Below are positions 15,406 to 22,325 of a stretch of DNA of 37,384 nucleotides, piece by piece. The first letter of the stretch is position 1, and the number at the start of each line of letters is the position of its first letter. The position numbers and the translations under genes are program-made. The stretch spans positions 1 through 37,384 of the forward strand of contig JAFXCT010000098.1 in assembly GCA_017521365.1 (NCBI GenBank), read 5' to 3'. The notes under the pieces were generated by a model, which saw only the letters and a program-made list of their open reading frames with translations, made no database searches and was not told the DNA's origin. The DNA comes from Clostridia bacterium. Lineage in GTDB: Bacteria; Bacillota; Clostridia; Oscillospirales; Acutalibacteraceae.

Positions 15406-17187
15406 ATGAACACTATCAAACTGCGCACAACGCTCAACCGCTTCTGCAGTTTTTACGCAAAGGATGATGCGGCAATTCCGCAGCAGCTCTTTACGGCAAA
15501 GGCTGAGGTGCCTGACCTTTCGGGCATACGCTATCCCCTGCCCTCACGCAAAAAGGATTACACCTGCTCGGCAGTAAGTGCCGACGGCGTGCTCTGGCTC
15601 GGCTCAAACGGCGGTGTCACCCGCTGGGATGCAGCTGCCCTTGAGGACGACGACAAGGCAATGCATTTCACGGCAAACCGCTACCTTTACGACAACAAGG
15701 TCGTTTCAATGATACCCGACGGCGACAAGGGCGTATGGGTACAGACCGAAACGGGCGTTACGCACATTGAAATGAAGCCGCTTTCAACGAGAGAAAAGGC
15801 TGAAATGCTGCTCAACGAATCCCTTGAAATTGTCAACAGAAGAGGTATGATGAGCCAGAAGCGCCTTGCCAAGGCACGTGACCTTTCCTCAAAGGTACCC
15901 TACGGCCATTCCGACAACGACGGCGGCTTTACATCCTGGTTCTCTGTCGGCACGCTTTTCCGTTTTGCAACGCTGCGCAGAGAGCTCGGCGACGAAGCAC
16001 CCGAAACAGTTGCCGCAAAGGAGCTTGCGATCAGAACCTGCGAAACCTGCCTTCTTCACCTTTATGTTTCAAAGAGAGGCAACGGCTTCGTTGCAAGAAG
16101 CTACCTTGCACCCGATGAGCCCGTTCCGGACGACGGACTTTTCTACCGCATACAGGGTGACAAGGCTGTCGGCGTAGAAACGACCGACACGGTTAAAAAA
16201 GGCATATTCGGCCTTGAAATTGATGCAAGCGCACCCATTCCCGAAAGACTGCGCCGCTGCTTTACGGAAGCGGGCTATACAGAGGAAGGCCTCGTTTACA
16301 AGGGTGACACCAGCAGCGACGAAATCACGGGTCACTTTATGAATATGCTGTTCTCACATATGTTCCTGCAGGACGTTGACCCCGACCTTGACGAGCTTAT
16401 CAAGCAGTCCGCAAAGAACCTTATGAGCCACATCGTTGACAACGGCTACCAGCTTATGGAATGCAACGGCAAGCCGACAACGTGGGCAAAGTGGAACACG
16501 GATTACTTCAACACATATTTCGGCTGGGCAGACGCCTGTCTCAACTCCGCAGAGCTTCTCGCTTATCTTAAGGTAACGGAGTTTATCACCGGTGAAAAGA
16601 GATGGACGGATGAATACAACAAGCTCCTTGATATGGGCTATGCTGACCTGACGCTCAAGCACTACGACAGAGCATACCAGACCTCTCTGCTTGAGGGCGG
16701 CGACATTGCTACAGAGCTTATGTACGGCGACAATATGCTTGCCGTTTCATCCTTCTGGATGCTTTCCATTCTTGAAAAGGACGAAAAGCTGCTTGACATT
16801 TATACACGTGCATTCAACACCTGGAGAGGCACCGTCTGCCGTGAAAACAACCCCGGCTACGAATATCCGTTTGCTTTGAGCGTAGGCTGTGAAGGACTTG
16901 ACCTTGAGCAGAACGCAAAATGGTTTGAGCGCTTCAACGTCAGCCGTCTTGCCGCAGGCGTTTCAATGGACACGAGATACGACGTTGCAAAGAAGCACCG
17001 CTGGAATTACGATTACTGTGAAACCTCGTTCAAGCTTCAGCCCGACGAGCACTTTATTGCAAAATATGACCGTAATCCCTGGGAATACAAGGACGAGGAT
17101 TCGGGCGGAATTTACGTTGTTGAAAGCTGTTACGTTTATACCTTTGCCTACTGGATAGGCAAATATTACGGATTTATAGAGGACTAA
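15406..17187 (+). CDS. Large protein: two propeller-like blades plus predicted helical-barrel domain
   Basis: 593 residues from ATG 15406, which has AGGAG at ideal spacing; the in-frame TTG 36 nt upstream is less likely. Residues 50-125 contain two short blades resembling two-component-regulator propeller repeats (GVLWLGSNGGVTRW, KGVWVQTETGVTHIEM), too few for a complete propeller. Residues 130-593 are rich in helices and aromatic/acidic patches (WAKWNTDYFNTYFGWADACLN, LLEGGDIATELMYGDNMLAV), suggestive of a six-hairpin (alpha/alpha)6 barrel as in many carbohydrate-active enzymes. No signal peptide. I do not recognise a family; catalytic residues are not assignable. It ends 13 bp before the GH38 alpha-mannosidase gene, so a role in glycan breakdown is inferred. 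Confidence 0.7.
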   Translation: MNTIKLRTTLNRFCSFYAKDDAAIPQQLFTAKAEVPDLSGIRYPLPSRKKDYTCSAVSADGVLWLGSNGGVTRWDAAALEDDDKAMHFTANRYLYDNKVVSMIPDGDKGVWVQTETGVTHIEMKPLSTREKAEMLLNESLEIVNRRGMMSQKRLAKARDLSSKVPYGHSDNDGGFTSWFSVGTLFRFATLRRELGDEAPETVAAKELAIRTCETCLLHLYVSKRGNGFVARSYLAPDEPVPDDGLFYRIQGDKAVGVETTDTVKKGIFGLEIDASAPIPERLRRCFTEAGYTEEGLVYKGDTSSDEITGHFMNMLFSHMFLQDVDPDLDELIKQSAKNLMSHIVDNGYQLMECNGKPTTWAKWNTDYFNTYFGWADACLNSAELLAYLKVTEFITGEKRWTDEYNKLLDMGYADLTLKHYDRAYQTSLLEGGDIATELMYGDNMLAVSSFWMLSILEKDEKLLDIYTRAFNTWRGTVCRENNPGYEYPFALSVGCEGLDLEQNAKWFERFNVSRLAAGVSMDTRYDVAKKHRWNYDYCETSFKLQPDEHFIAKYDRNPWEYKDEDSGGIYVVESCYVYTFAYWIGKYYGFIED

Positions 17188-17200
17188 GGAGGAAACAAAG

Positions 17201-19687
17201 ATGCCGAAACACACAATTCATCTCATAGGCAACGCTCACCTTGACCCCATTTGGCTTTGGCGCTGGCAGGAGGGCTGCAACGAGGTTATGCAGACCTTCC
17301 GCAGTGCACTTGACAGACTCAAGGAGTACGACGACCTCGTTTTCACCTGCTCCTCTGCCGCTTATTACCGCTGGGTTGAAGAAATTGACCCCGAGATGTT
17401 TGCGGAAATTCAGCAAATGGTAAAAGAAGAGCGCTGGTTTATCGTCAACGGCTGGTGGGTACAGCCCGACTGCAATATGCCAAGCGGCGAAAGCTTTGCA
17501 AGACAGGCACTCTACAGCCAGCTTTACTACTACGAAAAATTCGGTAAAATCTGCAAAACCGGCTATAACGTAGACTCCTTCGGCCACAACCTTATGCTGC
17601 CCCAGCTTCTGCGTCAGGGCGGTATGAGCGCCTACGTTATGATGCGCCCCGGCAAGCACGAAAACGCCGAAATTCCCGAGAATATGTTCTGGTGGGAAAG
17701 CCCCGATTCAAGCCGTGTGCTCACCTATCACATACCAGAAAGCTATGCACACAACGGCAAGGAGGACCTTGACCGCACGATAGCCGATTATTCCGAGCGT
17801 GCAAACGAAAGCGGCCACGGTATGATGCTCTTCTACGGCATCGGCAACCACGGCGGCGGCCCCACAAGAGGCGATATCGAACACTTACAGAACAAGATGG
17901 AGGAGGACGGCTTCTGTGAGCTTGAATTCTCCACACCCGATGAATTCTTCCGTCAGATGCTTATTACTCCGCTTGATATACCCGTATGGACCGACGACCT
18001 TCAGCACCACGCAAGCGGCTGTTATTCGGCAACATCTATGGTAAAGCAGCTCAACAGAAAGGCCGAAAACCGCCTTGCTGCGGCAGAAAAGTTCAATACT
18101 GTTGCTTCAAAGGTTGCAGGTGCAATGCCCGCAACAAAGGAATTTGCCGAAGCCTGGAGAAACGTCTGCTTCAACCAGTTCCACGATATACTCTGCGGCT
18201 GTTCGATTATGGAGGCATACGAGGACGTAAACGAGAGCACGGGCTACGCACTTGACGTAGCATCCAAAATCTACAACACCGCTCTTATTAAAATCGCAAG
18301 ACAGATTGACACCTGGGTTGAGGGCGTTTCCGACCCGGTATGCACTGAGGTACGCAACCTCGGTGCACGTGCGGAATTCCCGCGTCCGATTGTTGTTTTC
18401 AACCCCCATTCATTCGAGGTTGAAATGCCGATAAGGGTTTACCACCTTTCCGAAAGGGTTACGGACAGCGAGGGCAATGACGTTCTCTTCCAGAACGTTC
18501 GCTCCTCACGCTCCAACGACAGCCACCTTGACACGCTGTTTATGGCAAAGGTGCCTGCACTCGGCTACGCAACCTACTGGCTGTACTTCGACGCAGACGA
18601 CGAGCCCGAGCTTAAAACGAAGCTTAGCTGCGGCGACAAAGACGTTGTATTTATGGAAAACGAGCTTGTCAGAGTTGAGTTTGACAAAACTGTAGGCGGA
18701 ATTTCAAAGTTCATTGACAAGACAAGCGGCAACGATTTTGCGGCTGCTGCTCCGCTTGCTGTACCTACCGTTATTGACGACCATAAGACAGACACGTGGG
18801 CACACAACGTATTCAAGTTCCACGATATCAAGGGCACGATGGCTGTCAGCAGCATTGAGCTTGTTGAAAAGGGTCCGCTTCGTGCAAGCGTTAGAATAAA
18901 GTACACCTTCAACACCTCTACCCTCACACAGGAATTCTGCCTGACCGAGGGTAAGAAGACCGTCCGTGTCAAGTGTAAGGCTAACTGGAGCGAGCAGTTC
19001 ACGATGCTCAAAATTCCGTTTGACATCGGCGGCGAAAACGAAATTTCAACCTACGAAATCCCCTGCGGCTACATCAAGCGACCCTGCAACGGCGAGGAAG
19101 AACCCACACAGCAATGGGCTGACATCACCTCAACCGTAAACGGCAAAAGAGTCGGTCTTGCAGTTATCAACGACAGCAAGTACAGCTACGACTGCCCCGG
19201 CACTATGCTCCGTATGACGGCTATAAGAAACGTTATTTTTGCCGACCACTACTCACCCAGACCTGCCGCAGACTTCAACTTCACAGACGAAGGTATGCAG
19301 AGATTTGAGTATGCTATATTCCCCCACGAGGGCGAGGTTGAGGAAACGGAGATTATGAATCTTGCCGCAAAGTTCAACTGCCGTCCCGTTGCAATAGCAG
19401 AAAGCTACCACAAGGGCAAGGGTGCACCGCAGAAGGCAAGCTTCCTTGAAATCAGCGCAGACAATATTATCGCAACCGCTTTCAAATTCAGCGAGGACGG
19501 CTCGGGTGCCGCAATACTGCGCTGCTTTGAGGCAAAGGGAAAGAAGACAAGAACGAACATTCTGTGCGATATGCTTGATGCTGCGTTCAAGGTTGATTTC
19601 CTGCCGCATCAGATTAAAACCTTCCGCATAAACCCCGACGGTAAGGTTGAAGAAGTAAACTTCCTTGAAGGAATTGTACAGGAATGA
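17201..19687 (+). CDS. Alpha-mannosidase, glycoside hydrolase family 38
   Basis: 828 residues, intracellular. GH38 enzymes are zinc-dependent retaining alpha-mannosidases. Zinc ligands H13 and D15 lie in GNAHLDPIW. The catalytic nucleophile D125 lies in YNVDSFGHN, and another zinc-site His is expected at H328 in FNQFHDILCGCS. The middle three-helix domain and the long beta-rich C-terminal domain (from about 380) are present, so the protein appears full length. Likely substrates are oligomannosides or host N-glycan fragments after uptake; specificity cannot be read. GGAGG lies before the ATG. It overlaps nnr by 4 bp (ATGA), indicating one transcript. Confidence 0.95.
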   Translation: MPKHTIHLIGNAHLDPIWLWRWQEGCNEVMQTFRSALDRLKEYDDLVFTCSSAAYYRWVEEIDPEMFAEIQQMVKEERWFIVNGWWVQPDCNMPSGESFARQALYSQLYYYEKFGKICKTGYNVDSFGHNLMLPQLLRQGGMSAYVMMRPGKHENAEIPENMFWWESPDSSRVLTYHIPESYAHNGKEDLDRTIADYSERANESGHGMMLFYGIGNHGGGPTRGDIEHLQNKMEEDGFCELEFSTPDEFFRQMLITPLDIPVWTDDLQHHASGCYSATSMVKQLNRKAENRLAAAEKFNTVASKVAGAMPATKEFAEAWRNVCFNQFHDILCGCSIMEAYEDVNESTGYALDVASKIYNTALIKIARQIDTWVEGVSDPVCTEVRNLGARAEFPRPIVVFNPHSFEVEMPIRVYHLSERVTDSEGNDVLFQNVRSSRSNDSHLDTLFMAKVPALGYATYWLYFDADDEPELKTKLSCGDKDVVFMENELVRVEFDKTVGGISKFIDKTSGNDFAAAAPLAVPTVIDDHKTDTWAHNVFKFHDIKGTMAVSSIELVEKGPLRASVRIKYTFNTSTLTQEFCLTEGKKTVRVKCKANWSEQFTMLKIPFDIGGENEISTYEIPCGYIKRPCNGEEEPTQQWADITSTVNGKRVGLAVINDSKYSYDCPGTMLRMTAIRNVIFADHYSPRPAADFNFTDEGMQRFEYAIFPHEGEVEETEIMNLAAKFNCRPVAIAESYHKGKGAPQKASFLEISADNIIATAFKFSEDGSGAAILRCFEAKGKKTRTNILCDMLDAAFKVDFLPHQIKTFRINPDGKVEEVNFLEGIVQE

Positions 19688-21195
19688 AAATTTACACAAG
19701 CGAAAGAATGAAACTCATCGAGGCGGCAGCCAATGAAAAGGGCTACGCATACCTTGATATGATGGAAAAAGCCGGTATTGCCTGCGCCGATGAGGTATAC
19801 AGAAGAATTAACCTTGACAGCAAAAAAATTGCCGTAATATGCGGCAAGGGCAAAAACGGCGGCGACGGCTTTGTCGTTGCACGCAGGCTGAAAGAGCTGG
19901 GCTGCCAAGCAATAAGCGTTATCCTTGTCGGCGGTATTCCGTCGGCAGAGGATTCCGTCACAATGTTCAGCCGTATGCCGAGCATACCCGTTTTTGTAAG
20001 CGAACAGCCCGAGGCTGAAAGCCGCATTAACGGCGCTGACATCATTATTGACGCAGTATTCGGCTTCGGCTTCAAGGGTGAGCCCGATGAGGCTACGGCG
20101 GAAATTTTCCGTTCAATAAACGCTTCGGATGCCAAAACCGTAGCAATAGACCTGCCAAGCGGCGCAGAGTGTGACACGGCAAAGGTCTGCAAGGACTGCA
20201 TAAGGGCTGACCTTACGCTTGCAATAAGCTGCAGAAAGCCGGCGCACGTACTCAACCCTGCAAATAAATATTGCGGTAAGGTCATAACCGTTGATATCGG
20301 ACTTGACAATGAAGCCGTGTCCGAAGAATTTTTCACCTTTACCGATAAACCCGTGCCCGTACTTCCGAAAAGGGAGGAAAACGCACACAAGGGCGATTTC
20401 GGCAAGGTGCTGAGCATCTGTGGCAGTATGAAATATCCCGGTGCGGCTGTGCTTGCGGCAACGGGTGCGGTTAAAATCGGCGCAGGACTCGTTTTTGCCG
20501 CTTTCCCCGAAAAAGCATATCCTGCTGTTGCTTCAAAGCTCACCGAGCCGGTTATGCTTCCCCTGCCCTGCTGTGAGGACGGATTTTTTTCAAGAGGTGC
20601 TCTTGAAAAATTAGTACCCGAAATTGAAAAGGCAGACACGGTGCTTATCGGCTGCGGTCTCGGACAGACACTCGGCACGGCAAGCGTATTTGAAGAGGCA
20701 CTCGCCACCTGTAAAGGCAACGTCGTTATAGATGCGGACGGAATAAATCTTTTAAGCACGAATATAAATATTCCGGAAGCAATAAAGGGACGCGCGGTCA
20801 TAACGCCCCATCCGGGCGAAATGGCAAGGCTTGTCGGACTTACCGCCGAACAGGTCAATAACAACCGCCTTGCGCTGACTAAAGCAGTTGCAAGGGAATA
20901 CGGCATAGTTGTCGTATTAAAGGGTGCAAACACCGTGGTTTCTGACGGCGTGAGGACTTACGTCAACCGCACGGGCAACCCCGGTATGGCAAGAGGCGGC
21001 TGCGGCGACCTGCTTGCAGGTATGGCGGCAGGCTTGCTGGCACAGGGCTTTGAGCCGTTTGAATCGGCTGTTGCGGCAGTTTACCTGCACGGTAAGGTCG
21101 GTGATGAAGCGGCAAAAAGACTCTCCGTTCACGGTATGACACCCACCGATATGGCGGCAATACTCCCCGAACTGCTTTCAGACTACGAGCAGTAA
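19684..21195 (+). CDS. nnr: Bifunctional NAD(P)H-hydrate epimerase / ADP-dependent dehydratase
   Basis: 503 residues, normal for the fused form. The N-terminal YjeF epimerase domain (about 1-210) has CGKGKNGGDGFVVAR and an IIDAVFGFGFKG loop. The C-terminal ribokinase-like dehydratase domain (from about 225) has GDFGKVLSICGS, VITPHPGEMARL, VLKGANTVV and the nucleotide-binding GGCGDLLAGM. Together they repair damaged NADHX and NADPHX in the cytoplasm. Starts within the stop of the alpha-mannosidase gene (ATGA overlap), an odd operon partner for a housekeeping repair enzyme. In Firmicutes nnr commonly sits near alr and mazEF; here a lipoprotein gene and mazF follow but alr and mazE do not. Confidence 0.96.
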   Translation: MKIYTSERMKLIEAAANEKGYAYLDMMEKAGIACADEVYRRINLDSKKIAVICGKGKNGGDGFVVARRLKELGCQAISVILVGGIPSAEDSVTMFSRMPSIPVFVSEQPEAESRINGADIIIDAVFGFGFKGEPDEATAEIFRSINASDAKTVAIDLPSGAECDTAKVCKDCIRADLTLAISCRKPAHVLNPANKYCGKVITVDIGLDNEAVSEEFFTFTDKPVPVLPKREENAHKGDFGKVLSICGSMKYPGAAVLAATGAVKIGAGLVFAAFPEKAYPAVASKLTEPVMLPLPCCEDGFFSRGALEKLVPEIEKADTVLIGCGLGQTLGTASVFEEALATCKGNVVIDADGINLLSTNINIPEAIKGRAVITPHPGEMARLVGLTAEQVNNNRLALTKAVAREYGIVVVLKGANTVVSDGVRTYVNRTGNPGMARGGCGDLLAGMAAGLLAQGFEPFESAVAAVYLHGKVGDEAAKRLSVHGMTPTDMAAILPELLSDYEQ

Positions 21196-21206
21196 GGTGA
21201 TTTGAT

Positions 21207-21677
21207 TTGAAAAAGCTTTTGTCCGTTATATTTGCGTTTGTTTTTCTGTTCTGCGGCTGTACGGTTCAGCCGTCAGAAATCAAGGTAAACCGTTGCTTTA
21301 CGGCAAAAGCGGAAATACAGTACCAATCAACAGCGTTTACAGCCGATTTCACGAGTGATGAAAGCGGCTGCAGCGCTGTTTTTTCCTTGCCCGAGGATAT
21401 TTCGGGGCTGAAAATCAGCTACAACGGCACGGGTTATACATACACCCTCGGTGAACTTAGCTTTACTTCTCCGATAAAAAAAGAAAACGAGCAGTTTCTG
21501 AAAATATTTTTTGAGGCTGTGCGTGACCCGAATATGACAGTAACCGAAAGCGAAACGGGCTACACCTGCACAGGCATGGTTGCGGTAGGCTCTTATTATT
21601 TAAACATTAATAATGCACAGCTCACGCCTACTTATTTTGAGGTTGAAAAAATCGGTCTGGCTGTAAGTTTCGTTTAA
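21207..21677 (+). CDS. Small lipoprotein of unknown function
   Basis: 156 residues from a TTG start, with AGGTGA about 8 nt upstream. Signal peptide with a probable lipobox FCGC (Cys18). The mature part is beta-rich (AEIQYQSTAFTADFTSD, GLKISYNGTGYTYTLGEL), of about 135 residues, with a pattern reminiscent of lipid-sorting or MucB/LolA-like folds, though I cannot assign it. It lies 11 bp after nnr, in the place where Bacillus has lipoprotein ydcC in the acpS-ydcC-alr-ndoAI-ndoA cluster, but it is less than half the length of YdcC, so homology is unproven. Confidence 0.75.
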   Translation: MKKLLSVIFAFVFLFCGCTVQPSEIKVNRCFTAKAEIQYQSTAFTADFTSDESGCSAVFSLPEDISGLKISYNGTGYTYTLGELSFTSPIKKENEQFLKIFFEAVRDPNMTVTESETGYTCTGMVAVGSYYLNINNAQLTPTYFEVEKIGLAVSFV

Positions 21678-21723
21678 CACAAGCCGAGCATATTATAAAA
21701 CGAACGCAAAAAACTGCTCCCCG

Positions 21724-21774
21724 ATGTTTAATTGCGTTGCCGAAAGGCAAAAATAACTGTAACAGGTTAAACAT
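21724..21774 (+). promoter_or_regulatory. Structured leader immediately before the mazF ribosome site
   Basis: A perfect 8-bp outer inverted repeat ATGTTTAA (21724-21731) / TTAAACAT (21767-21774) encloses an inner hairpin TTGCC-GAAA-GGCAA (21737-21750). AGGAG of mazF starts at the next base (21775). No T-run follows. It could be a protein operator or an RNA element controlling translation. Confidence 0.5.
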
Positions 21775-21792
21775 AGGAGAGTGACTTATAAT

Positions 21793-22155
21793 ATGAACGT
21801 TAAGCGCGGAGAAATCTACTACGCTGATTTAAGCCCCGTTGTCGGCTTTGAGCAGGGCGGCATAAGACCGGTGCTTATAGTACAGAACGATGTCGGCAAC
21901 AAATACAGCCCGACTGTAATTGCCGCAGCAATCACAAGCCAGAAATACAAAACGGGTCTGCCCACGCATATCCGGGTTAATGCAGACGGCTGCGGACTTG
22001 CCAAGGACTCAATCGTACTGCTTGAGCAGGTACGCACGATTGACAAGCGCAGACTAAAAGAAAAAATGGGCAACCTCGGTGAGAGCGATATGGGCAGAAT
22101 TGACAGAGCGCTGAGCGTAAGCTTCGGCCTTGATTCGGGCGCATTTACCGTTTAA
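21793..22155 (+). CDS. mazF: MazF/NdoA-like endoribonuclease toxin without adjacent antitoxin
   Basis: 120 residues from ATG 21793 (a GTG at 21781 is in frame, but only one base from AGGAG). MazF cleaves mRNA at short sequence motifs. Family hallmarks: VKRGEIYYADLSPVVG, EQGGIRPVLIVQND with the catalytic Arg, a TVIAAAIT strand with the catalytic Ser/Thr region, THIRVN and DSIVLLEQVRTIDKRRL. The sequence closely follows Bacillus NdoA over its whole length, so it should be active. No MazE/NdoAI gene exists upstream: the 115-bp gap to the lipoprotein is too short for an antitoxin of about 80 residues and instead holds an RNA/DNA palindrome. A terminator follows. Confidence 0.95.
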   Translation: MNVKRGEIYYADLSPVVGFEQGGIRPVLIVQNDVGNKYSPTVIAAAITSQKYKTGLPTHIRVNADGCGLAKDSIVLLEQVRTIDKRRLKEKMGNLGESDMGRIDRALSVSFGLDSGAFTV

Positions 22156-22192
22156 ACGCACCGTTATATTTCTAAAACAGCAACAAATCCAT

Positions 22193-22221
22193 ACCGGCTG
22201 AAAAAAATTCGGCCGGTTTTT
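22193..22221 (+). terminator. Intrinsic terminator after mazF
   Basis: Stem ACCGGC (22193-22198) with GCCGGT (22212-22217), 13-nt loop, then a run of five T's. It separates mazF from the glgP promoter. Confidence 0.7.
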
Positions 22222-22242
22222 AAATATATTTTACATTAGGTA

Positions 22243-22271
22243 TTGAAATGTGAGTAATTTTAGTGTAAAAT
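22243..22271 (+). promoter_or_regulatory. Promoter of glgP
   Basis: TTGAAA (22243-22248), 17-nt spacer, TAAAAT (22266-22271), about 55 nt before the start codon. GGAGG lies about 7 nt before the ATG at 22326. Confidence 0.65.
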
Positions 22272-22325
22272 GTACAAGAAATCTCAAAAAAGCGCATTTT
22301 TTTGAAACAAATTTGGAGGTTTTGT

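Noticed and set aside
19743..20933. 396-codon open frame on the minus strand opposite nnr
   Set aside because: It is the antisense shadow of a well-supported gene, is Ser/Thr/Pro-rich without domain motifs, and has no convincing ribosome site.
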